Of a DNA stretch of 40,000 nt, positions 26,738 to 35,974 are shown piece after piece. This DNA comes from an uncultured bacterium (GTDB lineage Bacteria; Hydrogenedentota; Hydrogenedentia; Hydrogenedentales; Hydrogenedentaceae), in NCBI GenBank assembly GCA_938014335.1, contig CALLRP010000045.1, positions 1 through 40,000 of the forward strand. Reading direction: 5' to 3'. A program made the translations under genes and the position numbers. Every line of letters starts with the position of its first letter. Position 1 is the stretch's first letter. The notes under the pieces were generated by a model, which was not told the origin of the DNA, searched no databases, and was given only the letters and a program-made list of their open reading frames with translations.

Positions 26738-28150
26738 TTATAAGTAACGACTGACTACCGCCAAGCCTCTCGCTACACTTGTAAAAGTGTCTCGTGAGAT
26801 TATTTTTTCAGCACCATATCGTTCTTTCAGCATTTTTTGTATCGCCGGGATAAGGCATGTGCCACCTGTAGTTAGAACCAGATGAATATCATCGGGTTTC
26901 ACTTCTGCTTTTTGTTCTGCTTCAATAAGTAATGCCCTCATTTGTCCTAAAATGTCCTCGATGATCTTGCTAAATTCATCACGGTTGATGGTTTCTTGTA
27001 TATTCATTTCTTCGAAATTAAAGCGAATAGTCGTTTGTTCCTGGAAACTGAGTTCTTTTTTGGCATCTTCAACAGCCAGAGCCAGTGGATAACCACAATT
27101 TTTTTGAATAAGTGTCCGTAATGCTTTTATGGCTTCCGGCTGGTTGCTAAAAGTTTCAACGGCAATTAACCAGTTTATTGTTTCTTCTGTGTTCAAGCGG
27201 TATAGATTCTGCCAATCCAGAACAACATTTAAGATATTTTTAGGTAAAGGCAGGTGGGTGGGACCGTATCTTGCTTTGCTTCCGAAGTAATGGAATAATC
27301 GTTTCCGAATAATCTCTTTATCAATCATATCTCCTGCAACCGTATCACCCGAAACGGATAATACAGTACTTTTTTTCAAGCGTTCCTCTACGGTTTCTGC
27401 TCTTTCAAACTTCATAATACAGATATCGCATGTTCCCCCCCCAATATCCACAACCATTACGAATTGGTCCTCTGTAGAGGTCGTGCTTATATATTCAACA
27501 GATGCAGAAACAGGTTCATAAAAGAAAATGACATCCTTAAACCCAGCTATTAACCCTGCGTTTCGCAATCTTCGTTCCGCTATTTCATCCTCAAACTCGT
27601 TATGCGAAAAAAAGACAGGTCGCCCTACCACTGCAACATCAATGGTGTCACCAATATACTGTTCCGCTTTTTCTTTACATCTCTTTAAAATAAGAGAAAC
27701 TAACTCTTCAATTTGATATTGCTTCCCAAAAACATCCGTCCCTTTAAAATCCACAAATTTCAATTTTGTTTTTAAGGATTGGAAGAGACGCCCTGGCAGG
27801 TTTACATCTACAAGTGTTTTGATGGATATTTGTTCTAAGACATCCGGGTCCATTAAGTTGGGATTATAAAACTCACTTTTATCGGGCTCCGCTCTGCTAA
27901 TAGCAGAGATTTCTATCCCCGTTTCTTCTGATTGCATTTTTACTTCTCGTCCCACATTGTGTTGTATAAATAAATTTGCCGCTTTTCTACCTGTAACAAT
28001 AGACCCATCTGCACTGATATAAACAAGGGAAGGAAGCGAAGTAGAGGGAGTGTTTGCTTCATCCAGTTCTATAACTTGAACCTGTCCATCTTCTTTGGGA
28101 ATCGCAACACTGGTATTTGTTGTCCCGTAATCTATTCCACACGCAATCAT
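26738..28150 (-). CDS. Hsp70/YegD-like ATPase
   Basis: A 470-residue actin-fold ATPase of the Hsp70 family, closest in layout to E. coli YegD rather than to DnaK. Phosphate loop 1 is GIDYGTTNTSVA (5-16); the middle shows AVVGRPVFFS and FFYEPVSASVEY; phosphate loop 2 is VVDIGGGTCDICIM; the adenosine motif is LTTGGTCLIPAI near 430. There is no full substrate-binding domain or DnaK C-terminal tail, so a client-binding role like DnaK is uncertain. AAAGGTGGG lies about a dozen bases before the ATG. Probably co-transcribed with the downstream CPBP-like membrane gene, hinting at a membrane-linked quality-control job. The palindrome TTACATGTAA lies 95 bp upstream. Confidence 0.88.
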   Translation of the reverse strand: MIACGIDYGTTNTSVAIPKEDGQVQVIELDEANTPSTSLPSLVYISADGSIVTGRKAANLFIQHNVGREVKMQSEETGIEISAISRAEPDKSEFYNPNLMDPDVLEQISIKTLVDVNLPGRLFQSLKTKLKFVDFKGTDVFGKQYQIEELVSLILKRCKEKAEQYIGDTIDVAVVGRPVFFSHNEFEDEIAERRLRNAGLIAGFKDVIFFYEPVSASVEYISTTSTEDQFVMVVDIGGGTCDICIMKFERAETVEERLKKSTVLSVSGDTVAGDMIDKEIIRKRLFHYFGSKARYGPTHLPLPKNILNVVLDWQNLYRLNTEETINWLIAVETFSNQPEAIKALRTLIQKNCGYPLALAVEDAKKELSFQEQTTIRFNFEEMNIQETINRDEFSKIIEDILGQMRALLIEAEQKAEVKPDDIHLVLTTGGTCLIPAIQKMLKERYGAEKIISRDTFTSVARGLAVVSRYL

Positions 28151-28212
28151 GAATTAAATCTACCCACCTTTTAATTTACTTAACGAATAATTCCTTTGTA
28201 AAAAGAAAAAGT

Positions 28213-28233
28213 ATATCAATAGTATGTTGATAA
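28213..28233. promoter_or_regulatory. Inverted repeat TATCAA-N7-TTGATA upstream of Hsp70-like gene
   Basis: TATCAA (28214-28219) and TTGATA (28227-28232) form a 6-bp inverted repeat with a 7-bp centre, about 70 bp before the Hsp70-like start. It could be an operator or part of a promoter. No clear -35/-10 pair can be placed. Confidence 0.25.
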
Positions 28234-28239
28234 TTTAAA

Positions 28240-28251
28240 CTTACATGTAAG
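28240..28251. promoter_or_regulatory. Palindrome CTTACATGTAAG upstream of Hsp70-like gene
   Basis: A perfect 12-bp palindrome, with the same 10-bp core TTACATGTAA as upstream of the FKBP gene, centred 95 bp before the Hsp70-like start on the minus strand. It has no loop and so is not a terminator despite the following T run. Candidate operator. Confidence 0.35.
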
Positions 28252-28304
28252 GTTTTTTTGACCTTTAACAACTCTTTCAGTTAATCCCCATTTATTCAGA
28301 GATT

Positions 28305-29588
28305 TTACCTTTCTATCCAACAAAAGATAGCTGTCTGAAATTGAGTGTAATGGGTATAATGTCCTCGCATCCAGAGGAGATGCCCTTTTTCTTTATTATA
28401 TCCCCATGGAACAATAGGGCGGACATTTATTACTGTTGAATTTTGTGTAACCGGTGTATGAGACCAGGACTTCCCTGCATCATGTGTAACCCATCTCTCC
28501 ATTTCAAATGTAGTATCTCTTTTTCGCGAAAGATAAACTTCGTTACTATTTGCATGATTAATACAAATTCCAGCGGAATAATGGGGTTCGGGCTCTTTTT
28601 TATCCTTCGGAGTTTCCGGAAACCAGGGCCCTGCAAAAGTAATTTCATGGTCAACCCATTGCTTCCCATCCCATAAAACATAGTGATAAAAATGTTTCTC
28701 TTCTTCGGGCAATTGCGTGTAAACAATAACAGGTCTTCCTTTTTTGTCAAGGGCTATGTCCCATACCCATGCTCTTGCTCCTGTTTGGACTGCATCATAT
28801 ACTTTATCACAGTCGGAGGGTAGAATGGGAAGATTATCCATAGACCCTATAAGTGTCCCATCCGCACGCTCGAATTTTCCCTCTTTATAGACAGCATAAT
28901 ATACCGAATTTAATGGCTCGTTTCGGGGATGCCCATCTGTAAATGTAAAATGGATAGTCCTCTTTCCATCCGAAACCACTTTTAAATAAGGTCTGATATT
29001 TTCTGCTTCTTTGCCCCTGTCTTGAAAAAGGACTTTCGGTTCGGACCAGTTCAAACCATCTTTGGAAGTAGCAAAAGTAGGTTTCCAGGTATTCCCCCGC
29101 CAGAATACATAAAAACATTTTTCATCCACAAGATAAACGGGATGGCTATAAGTTACTTTGTCCATCCTTGCTACAATAATTTCATCACCCCAATCCGTTA
29201 TATCCTCCGGCTTGAGTGTTTGCCGTGCATAAAGGTTCTCTTTATTATGGCGTGCATAAAAAATCATAAGACGCAAATCAGGTAGGACAAGAAACGACAA
29301 GACATTATGGTCATCAACATCCCAAAATTCTTTTATGATCTTTGACCCCATTTCATTTGTATCATGGTCATAATATCCGACTTCTAATTTACCCTGAGAT
29401 GAAATCCAACCTACATAAGTCCTTCTAAATTTTCCCTCTACATAAATAGCCCGCGGGTCCTGGAACCAACAGTAAGCACCCGACGGGGAAATAATTGTAT
29501 ATGTTTCTGAAATTATATCGGCTTGTTCAGGGCTATTGGCGGATAAAAAAATGGATAGAATGGATAGCGATAAGCCAAGTATACTCAT
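28305..29588 (-). CDS. Secreted BNR_4-type beta-propeller protein
   Basis: A 427-residue exported protein with a signal peptide (about 1-20, ending SANS). It resembles the BNR_4 family of seven-bladed propellers, which includes sialidase-like proteins and some polysaccharide lyases: WFQDPRAIYVEGKFRRTYVG, then VDDHNVLSFLVLPDLRL and YARHN, the Asp-His-Asn cluster typical of the family. Asp-box-like turns recur (ATSKDGLNW, THDAGKSW). The activity is not assignable, but glycan binding or cleavage outside the cytoplasm is likely. AAGGA lies upstream of the ATG. It ends 154 bp before the Hsp70-like gene on the same strand and is divergent from the DUF1573 lipoprotein gene. Confidence 0.7.
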   Translation of the reverse strand: MSILGLSLSILSIFLSANSPEQADIISETYTIISPSGAYCWFQDPRAIYVEGKFRRTYVGWISSQGKLEVGYYDHDTNEMGSKIIKEFWDVDDHNVLSFLVLPDLRLMIFYARHNKENLYARQTLKPEDITDWGDEIIVARMDKVTYSHPVYLVDEKCFYVFWRGNTWKPTFATSKDGLNWSEPKVLFQDRGKEAENIRPYLKVVSDGKRTIHFTFTDGHPRNEPLNSVYYAVYKEGKFERADGTLIGSMDNLPILPSDCDKVYDAVQTGARAWVWDIALDKKGRPVIVYTQLPEEEKHFYHYVLWDGKQWVDHEITFAGPWFPETPKDKKEPEPHYSAGICINHANSNEVYLSRKRDTTFEMERWVTHDAGKSWSHTPVTQNSTVINVRPIVPWGYNKEKGHLLWMRGHYTHYTQFQTAIFCWIER

Positions 29589-29769
29589 TTTTAATTCCTT
29601 TTGTCTTTTATTTATTAACTTTTGTCAACATTATAATATATTATTTCCGTTTTTAATTAGTCTAAACATTTATTTTTAGAATGCCTCTTTTTTTTGCTAT
29701 TATTTTGAAAGTTTTACTCTATTGATAAATAAACATTTAAGACCACATTAAATAGAAAGGGTAAACAAT

Positions 29770-31137
29770 ATGAGTAAGGGTATTAAAGTTTTTCTTGGGT
29801 TTGTGCTTGTATTAATATTGATTGTAATGCTTAATTCCTGTGGTGGGAAGAAATCAGAGCCATCTGCTCCGGCACCTGCACCTACAGTGGAAAAGAAAGA
29901 ACCTGCAAAAGAGAGTGCTACCCCCCCTGCACTTCCTCCTGCAGAAAAAGCACCTGCTCAACCTGCAGAACAGAAGGCAGAAACAGCCCCTGCGGTAGCC
30001 ACAGGTGGAAAACCTAAAATTGTATGCGATGCGCCAGAATTTGATTTTGGGGAACGGAGAAATGATGAGAAGGTAGAACATGAATTTATAATCAAAAATG
30101 CGGGTGATGGTTTATTATTAATTGATAAAGTTAAAACAACTTGTGGTTGCACAGTTGCCCAGCCGGAAAAGAAAGACCTGCAACCGGGAGAATCCACCAA
30201 AATTAAAGCCACATTGTCTCTTGCCAGTCGCCAGGGACCTCAAACAAAACAAATAACGGTAGAATCGAATGACCCCGAAACCCCTGTATTGACCTTGACT
30301 ATAAAGGGAGTTGCAACAGACCCTATTCTTATTGAACCACGGACCATTAATCTGGGAACCAATATCATGGAGGATACAGTAGGTGAACAAATTGTCGAAG
30401 TAAAATCAAATCTTCCGGGCCTGACTTTTAACATTACCAAAGTAGATTTGACAAACTTACCTGAATTCAAAGCGGACTTAGAAACTGTTGAAGAAGGTAA
30501 ACACTATAAGATAAAACTCAACCAGGTTGAAAAAATTGAACCGGGAACCTATACAAAAAGTTTTACAATCGAAACCGATGCCGTTCTACCCGGTAAAGAT
30601 GCAAATGACCCATCCTTGATGTCATTAAGGAAAAAGAATATTTCCGTCTATGGAAGATTTATTGGCGCTGTCGATGTATCTCCAGAAGTTATCAGTATTA
30701 GAGCAAATAACGAAGACCCCAGTGCAAAAACACAACAATATTTGCGAATCAAGGAAGGGAAAGAAAAAGGATTAAAGATTCTTGAAGTCATTCCTCCTGT
30801 TCCTGAAATTGGAGTGGATGTAACAGAACGTGCTGCGGGAGACTATCTAATCCTCGTTAAGGATATTCCCATGAATAATTCAGTAAAAGATAAGGAACTT
30901 GTTGTTAAAACATCATCTACAACAAAACCGGAGATTAAGATTCCATTCCGCGTGCTTGACATTCCAAACTTTTCGACAAGACCCCGTAATGTAACGGGGG
31001 GAGAAATGAAACCAGGACCACAAGGACCCAAAGTCCCTCCCCAATTACCCAACATTAAATTGCCCCCTAAGGACCAATTGCCCAAACCGCCTACTCCCCC
31101 TCAAGGAGCTCCTCAGCCGTCTCCTGCACAACAGTAA
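29770..31137 (+). CDS. DUF1573 lipoprotein with Pro/Ala-rich linker
   Basis: A 455-residue lipoprotein. A hydrophobic signal (6-24) ends in the lipobox LNSC, with Cys24 as the lipid-bearing residue. A Pro/Ala/Glu/Lys-rich linker of about 55 residues follows, then a DUF1573 Ig-like domain (about 85-165) with the family signature FDFGERRNDEKVEHEF and TTCGCTV. Two or more further beta-sandwich repeats continue to about 400, and the C-terminus is Pro-rich. DUF1573 proteins are common in Bacteroidota and PVC bacteria, and their role is unknown; envelope attachment or protein binding is likely. GAAAGGG precedes the ATG. A strong terminator follows at 31182-31223, so it is probably transcribed alone. 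Confidence 0.85.
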   Translation: MSKGIKVFLGFVLVLILIVMLNSCGGKKSEPSAPAPAPTVEKKEPAKESATPPALPPAEKAPAQPAEQKAETAPAVATGGKPKIVCDAPEFDFGERRNDEKVEHEFIIKNAGDGLLLIDKVKTTCGCTVAQPEKKDLQPGESTKIKATLSLASRQGPQTKQITVESNDPETPVLTLTIKGVATDPILIEPRTINLGTNIMEDTVGEQIVEVKSNLPGLTFNITKVDLTNLPEFKADLETVEEGKHYKIKLNQVEKIEPGTYTKSFTIETDAVLPGKDANDPSLMSLRKKNISVYGRFIGAVDVSPEVISIRANNEDPSAKTQQYLRIKEGKEKGLKILEVIPPVPEIGVDVTERAAGDYLILVKDIPMNNSVKDKELVVKTSSTTKPEIKIPFRVLDIPNFSTRPRNVTGGEMKPGPQGPKVPPQLPNIKLPPKDQLPKPPTPPQGAPQPSPAQQ

Positions 31138-31181
31138 TCACCATTTTATTTCTTGAATATATTATTAAATTAAATATAAAT

Positions 31182-31223
31182 ATATAGCCGATGCGAAAAT
31201 CGTATCGGCTATATTGCTTTTTT
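31182..31223 (+). terminator. Rho-independent terminator after DUF1573 gene
   Basis: ATATAGCCGAT (31182-31192) pairs perfectly with ATCGGCTATAT (31204-31214). The stem is extended by G-U, C-G and G-C pairs to a 5-nt loop and is followed by TGCTTTTTTA. Confidence 0.85.
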
Positions 31224-31310
31224 ATCGAAACAAGTATTATTATTTTTTAGTCTTATAAAAGTTAAACGATTACCATAAGATTTTTCCCACAAAAAAAGAA
31301 AGGATTCAGT

Positions 31311-32792
31311 ATGTTCCAACAAAATTCAAAAAAATTAAAATATTTATTTTATCTCTTTTCAGTTTTAGTCCTCATTTCCATTATCAGCTGTGCCACAAAA
31401 GCCCCTGTAACAACACCTCAAAAAGAGGTATCTTCTACAAATGCTCGTGAAACAAAAAATCCGGGGCCATTAGATTTATATGTTTATAAACCTGACCCTC
31501 ATTATAGCTATAAGGTAGTAAAAACAGAAGAGGCAGATAATTTTACTATCCACTATATTAACTTGACCTCTCAAAGTTGGCGTTCGCCTGAGGAAGTAGA
31601 CCGAACGGTCTGGACTCACTGGTTAACGATTGTTGTTCCGAAAAAAGTAAAATCCTCCTCCGCTCTTCTTATTATCTCAGGTGGAAAAAATACCGATGAG
31701 CCACCGACTTCATCCAGTCCGCTGTTACGCAAAATTGCTAAGGATGTCCAAACGGTAGTAGCAGAAATTAAACAAATACCAAATCAACCCTTAGTCTTTG
31801 CAAATGATAATGGGAGAAAGCGTTCCGAAGATAGTATTATCGCCTATAATTGGGATAAATATTTAAAAACAGGCGACCCAGAATGGTTAACCCGTATGCC
31901 GATGACAAAGGCGGTTGTCCGTGCTATGGATACTATTCAGGAATTTTGTGCTACTAAAGAAGGTGGGAAAGTAAAAATTAATGAATTTGTTGTAGCCGGT
32001 GCTTCAAAACGTGGTTGGACTACATGGACAACCACAATTGTGGATAAACGTGTAATAGCATGTGTCCCAATGGTTATTGATATGTTAAATTTAGTCCCTT
32101 CTTTTAAACACCACTATGCAGTATATGGAGACTGGGCTCCTGCAATAGGTGATTATACAGAAATGAAAATTATGGATTGGTTAACAACGCCTGAATTCAT
32201 ATCTATGATGAAAATTGTTGACCCATACAGTTATCTTGACCGATTGACCATGCCCAAATTCCTCATTAATTCGGCAGGAGATGAATTCTTCCTACCTGAT
32301 TCCTGGAAGTTTTATCTCTCAGACCTTCCCGCCCCTACATATATCCGTTATGTGCCCAATACGGGACATGGTCTAAAACCGGAAGTAGTGGATAGCGTAT
32401 CCGCTTTTTACAAGGCAATCGTTATGAGGAAACCCCTACCACAATATTACTGGGAATTTCCCGATGACAGCACCATCGTTGTTAAAACAAAAGATAAACC
32501 CAGCAAAGTAACTTTGTATGAAGCCACAAATCCCAACGCAAGGGACTTTCGGTTAAATGTGCTCGGTAGAGCTTACCAAACAAAAGATTTAACCGAACAG
32601 GAAAAAGGTGTTTATGTGGGAAAAGTTACTCCTCCTGAAAAAGGCTGGAAGGCTTACCTTATTGAAATGATTTTTCCCGGACCGGATAATACTACCTTTA
32701 CATTCACAACACCTGTGCGCATTCTGCCCGATGTGGAACCTTATAAATACGCCCCTCCCGCAGAATTACCTAAAGGTTTCTTAAATAAATAG
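31311..32792 (+). CDS. PqaA-like (PhoPQ-activated pathogenicity-related) lipoprotein
   Basis: A 493-residue lipoprotein with signal and lipobox SIISC (Cys27). The mature part is an alpha/beta-hydrolase-like domain of the PhoPQ-activated pathogenicity-related (PqaA) family: WTHWLTIVVP, VFANDNGRKRSEDSIIAY, the nucleophile elbow GASKRGW, a likely acid in SAGDEFFLPDS and His in NTGHGLKPE. The C-terminal 100 residues form a beta-rich module. The natural substrate of the family is unknown; in Salmonella its expression is linked to antimicrobial-peptide resistance. AAAGGA lies upstream. It lies only 36 bp before an ABC transporter ATPase with no terminator between, so it likely belongs to the same operon as the MacAB-type exporter. 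Confidence 0.82.
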   Translation: MFQQNSKKLKYLFYLFSVLVLISIISCATKAPVTTPQKEVSSTNARETKNPGPLDLYVYKPDPHYSYKVVKTEEADNFTIHYINLTSQSWRSPEEVDRTVWTHWLTIVVPKKVKSSSALLIISGGKNTDEPPTSSSPLLRKIAKDVQTVVAEIKQIPNQPLVFANDNGRKRSEDSIIAYNWDKYLKTGDPEWLTRMPMTKAVVRAMDTIQEFCATKEGGKVKINEFVVAGASKRGWTTWTTTIVDKRVIACVPMVIDMLNLVPSFKHHYAVYGDWAPAIGDYTEMKIMDWLTTPEFISMMKIVDPYSYLDRLTMPKFLINSAGDEFFLPDSWKFYLSDLPAPTYIRYVPNTGHGLKPEVVDSVSAFYKAIVMRKPLPQYYWEFPDDSTIVVKTKDKPSKVTLYEATNPNARDFRLNVLGRAYQTKDLTEQEKGVYVGKVTPPEKGWKAYLIEMIFPGPDNTTFTFTTPVRILPDVEPYKYAPPAELPKGFLNK

Positions 32793-32828
32793 TTTAAAAA
32801 TATATTTAATCCTCATTAGGAGGGTTTC

Positions 32829-33527
32829 GTGAACAACGGCTCAACTAAATTAATAGAGGTGCAGAATCTCGAAAAAATTTATGAAGTCGGCGATAATAAG
32901 GTCATCGCATTAGACCGCATTAGTTTAACGATTGAAGCAGGTTCGTATGTGGCAATTATGGGCCCTTCCGGATCAGGGAAAACAACTTTCCTTGATATTT
33001 TAGGATGTCTCAGTAGATCCACTTCAGGCTCATATCGGTATCAAGGGGAAGAAGTCCATAAATTTTCTGAAAAAAAACTTGCAGAATTACGCAATCACGA
33101 AATGGGCTTTGTCTTTCAGAATTTCAATCTGTTGAGTCGCGCTACCGCATTAGAAAATGTAGAGCTCCCTTTAATATATGACCGCGTCCCACGAAAAGAA
33201 CGAAGACAGCGAGCACAAGAGGCCTTAATCGCTGTGGGACTTAAAGACCGTATGTATCATAGACCCAATGAACTTTCCGGAGGACAACGCCAACGCGTGG
33301 CTATTGCTCGTGCACTTGTCAACAATCCATCTACGATACTGGCAGATGAACCCACAGGAAATTTGGATACCGCAAGTGGAGAAAGTATCCTTGAATTATT
33401 TGACGAATTACATCGTAAAGGGCATACTATTGTCATGGTTACACATGAAAGAGATGTGGCATCCCGAGCTCAACGAATTATTCACTTTAGAGATGGAAAG
33501 GTAATATCGGACGAATGGCAAAAATAA
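32829..33527 (+). CDS. MacB/LolD-type ABC transporter ATPase
   Basis: A 232-residue ATP-binding subunit: Walker A GPSGSGKTT, Q-loop FVFQNFNLLSRATALENVELP, signature LSGGQRQRVAIARAL, Walker B TILADEPTGNLD and switch His in VTHERD. The LSRATALENVELP stretch marks the LolD/MacB/FtsE-like group that powers substrate movement across the periplasm by mechanotransmission. It starts with GTG, preceded closely by AGGAGGG. It overlaps the adaptor gene by 13 bp, and the permease lies next, giving the tripartite inner-membrane set. ATPase and permease are separate polypeptides, unlike E. coli MacB where they are fused. Confidence 0.95.
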   Translation: MNNGSTKLIEVQNLEKIYEVGDNKVIALDRISLTIEAGSYVAIMGPSGSGKTTFLDILGCLSRSTSGSYRYQGEEVHKFSEKKLAELRNHEMGFVFQNFNLLSRATALENVELPLIYDRVPRKERRQRAQEALIAVGLKDRMYHRPNELSGGQRQRVAIARALVNNPSTILADEPTGNLDTASGESILELFDELHRKGHTIVMVTHERDVASRAQRIIHFRDGKVISDEWQK

Positions 33528-34762
33528 CCTACAAAAATTTTTTTATCCGATTTATAATTTTACTCCTTCTAATCTTTACTATAGGAGGAATCGCGTATTA
33601 TTTCTTTTTTTACACACCCCCTGTCCCAGTTACAGTAGATACGGTAAAAAGGGGTAAAGTCCAGCAAACCGTCTCTGCTTTTGCTTCTGGAACGATAATG
33701 GCAAGGAATCGCTCTATGATTGCAGGCGGAATGATGGGAACAATTTCAAAAATTCATGTTAAAGAGGGACAACATGTCGCAAAAGGAGAAATTTTAATTG
33801 AATTGAGCCACGATGACCTCGATGCTCAGGTCGCACTTGCAGAAGCGAACTTACTTGTTGCAGAAACACGATTAGAGCAGGCACGTGTTGGTTATGAGGT
33901 TGCTAAAAATCTTTCCGAGTCTCAAATTAACCAAACTCAAGCACAGTTAACCCAAGCACAAGCAGATTTAGATCGGGCTAAAAAACTTCGAGAACAGGGC
34001 ATCCTTTCGCCAGGGGAACTGGAAAAAGTAGAACTAGCATATAAAGTTGCTAAAGAAGCCTATCAATCCGCACGGACAGGTGCAAAGGAACTACAAGTCC
34101 GCGAGCAGGAAATTAAAGCAGGAGAAACCGCTATCATTCAGGCAAAATCCGCATTACAATCTGCTATAGCCGTCCGTGATAAAGCCATTATTAAGGCCCC
34201 TTTCGATGGAGTAGTAGCAAATATTAATGTCCATGAAGGCGAAGGAGTCGCAATGGGGTTGCCCTTAATGTATCTAGTAGATGATTCGGACCTATACATC
34301 GAAGCCCCCTTTGATGAAGCTAATGCAGGTCAAATCTCATTAAACCAAAACACAAGAATTGAATTGGATGCTTTTCCGGGGAAAGTTTTTATGGGTAAAG
34401 TCTTTGAAATATCACCTGTCATTTCGATTAGCAAAGAGTTTACACGCACTTTTACGGTAAAAGTGAAATTTCTTGAACAGGGAAACTTCATGGTAGGTAT
34501 GTCCGCAGATGTAACAGTAATTGTTTCCGAAAAAGATAATGTCATTTATGTCCCCAGTGAGAGTCTCATTCGTGATGAGTTCGCCTATGTTGTGGAGGGA
34601 GGGCGTGCAGTTCGGAGACCTGTAACCTTAGGAATTGGGAACTGGGAAACAAGGGAAATAATAAATGGACTGAAAGAAAACGAAATGATTATTACCTCTG
34701 TAGGAATTAAAGGACTAACTGATGGGGTTACAATAAAAATCGTTTCCTCTCTGGGAGAGTAA
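33515..34762 (+). CDS. Periplasmic adaptor (HlyD/MacA-type membrane fusion protein)
   Basis: A 415-residue adaptor that links an inner-membrane exporter to an outer-membrane channel. It has one N-terminal membrane anchor (about 10-30), a biotinyl-lipoyl half at GTISKIHVKEGQHVAKGEIL, a helical hairpin (about 105-210, with repeated AQLTQAQADL-type heptads), the second lipoyl half at IKAPFDGVVANINVHEGEGV, and beta-barrel and membrane-proximal domains to the end. Length and order fit MacA. It overlaps the ATPase gene by 13 bp and ends 6 bp before the permease, so the three are translated together. An outer-membrane TolC-like partner is not in the window. Confidence 0.93.
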   Translation: MAKITYKNFFIRFIILLLLIFTIGGIAYYFFFYTPPVPVTVDTVKRGKVQQTVSAFASGTIMARNRSMIAGGMMGTISKIHVKEGQHVAKGEILIELSHDDLDAQVALAEANLLVAETRLEQARVGYEVAKNLSESQINQTQAQLTQAQADLDRAKKLREQGILSPGELEKVELAYKVAKEAYQSARTGAKELQVREQEIKAGETAIIQAKSALQSAIAVRDKAIIKAPFDGVVANINVHEGEGVAMGLPLMYLVDDSDLYIEAPFDEANAGQISLNQNTRIELDAFPGKVFMGKVFEISPVISISKEFTRTFTVKVKFLEQGNFMVGMSADVTVIVSEKDNVIYVPSESLIRDEFAYVVEGGRAVRRPVTLGIGNWETREIINGLKENEMIITSVGIKGLTDGVTIKIVSSLGE

Positions 34763-34768
34763 TCTGTT

Positions 34769-35974
34769 ATGACCTTCTGGGAACTCATTCGAACCGCTAT
34801 TATGGCCCTTAACCAGAACAAAATGCGTGCCGCATTAACCGCTTTAGGGGTAATAATTGGTGTCATGTCGGTCATATTACTTATTGCACTGGGAGAGTCC
34901 GCACAAGCCTATGTAGAACGCGAATTTGCTATCATGGGTAGCAATGTCATCATTATTACACCGGGCAAACAAGAAACAACAGGTATGTTTCCTATTAGTG
35001 CAGGAAGTCACCGAAAATTGACTTATGAAATAGCACGTCAAATAAAACGAAAAGTGCCCGGAATCATTGGCGTTGCCTCTAATACATTAGGATTGGCAAA
35101 TATTCGCTATAAAAACCGTCAGCGAAATGTTCTACTCATTGGCACAACCCCTGACTTTGAAAAAGTTCGACAATTATATACACAAATTGGTCGCTTCCTA
35201 ACAGAAGAGGATATTGAACGCAATAGCCGGGTTTGCATCATAGGAACAACCGTAAAGAGAGAATTATTCGGAACACATCGTGCCCTATATGAAAAAATTT
35301 CTATCAACGGTTCCAAACATACAATTGTGGGTATTTTAGAAGAACGCGGAATGGCATTAGGAATTGACCTCGGAGATATCGTAATTGCACCCTTACCCAG
35401 CGCACAACGCATTTTCAATGTGGAAGAGGTTATGGAAATACTTGTCGGAGCTCGCACACAGGAGGACATCCCTCGTGCTACGGAGTTAGCACGAAAAATT
35501 GTTCGTTCTGCACATGATAATGAAGAAGATTTTACGATAACCAATCAGGATAGTATGCTTTCCGCATTCTCACGAATTTTCAGTATGCTTCGTCTTATGT
35601 TAGTGGGCATTGCATGCATATCGCTATTGGTGGGAGGTATTGGAATTATGAACATTATGTTAGTATCCGTTCGTGAACGCACCCGTGAAGTAGGTATCCG
35701 TATGGCAGTAGGTGCCACACGTGCAGATATAGGTTTGCAGTTCCTCGTTGAATCTGTCACTTTGAGCGTTCTCGGCGGGATGACCGGAATCTTTTTAGGC
35801 TTCATCGGTTCCACAGTTATTCATGTCCTTTACCCGAGTCTACCCATCGGCTTATCCCTATGGTCCGTGACAACCGCATTCCTATTTAGTTCGGCCGTGG
35901 GCGTTATATCCGGCGTATATCCTGCCCTCAAAGCGGCAAGCGTTGACCCCGTCGAAGCCTTACGCTACGAGTAA
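34769..35974 (+). CDS. MacB-type FtsX-domain ABC permease
   Basis: A 401-residue permease with the MacB layout: one N-terminal membrane helix (ALTALGVIIGVMSVILLIAL, about 22-41), a large periplasmic MacB_PCD domain (about 45-260) and the FtsX domain with three C-terminal helices (about 270-290, 325-350, 365-385). The GIGIMNIMLVSVRERTREVGIRMAVGA signature lies between the second and third helices. It is the last gene of the PqaA-like/ATPase/adaptor/permease operon. Homologues export antibiotics, peptides, siderophores or lipoproteins, and the cargo here is unknown. The terminator-like hairpin at 36066-36094 follows. Confidence 0.94.
   Translation: MTFWELIRTAIMALNQNKMRAALTALGVIIGVMSVILLIALGESAQAYVEREFAIMGSNVIIITPGKQETTGMFPISAGSHRKLTYEIARQIKRKVPGIIGVASNTLGLANIRYKNRQRNVLLIGTTPDFEKVRQLYTQIGRFLTEEDIERNSRVCIIGTTVKRELFGTHRALYEKISINGSKHTIVGILEERGMALGIDLGDIVIAPLPSAQRIFNVEEVMEILVGARTQEDIPRATELARKIVRSAHDNEEDFTITNQDSMLSAFSRIFSMLRLMLVGIACISLLVGGIGIMNIMLVSVRERTREVGIRMAVGATRADIGLQFLVESVTLSVLGGMTGIFLGFIGSTVIHVLYPSLPIGLSLWSVTTAFLFSSAVGVISGVYPALKAASVDPVEALRYE

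Noticed and set aside
28240..28258. CTTACATGTAAG followed by T run as a terminator
   Set aside because: The palindrome has no loop; it is better explained as a protein-binding site.
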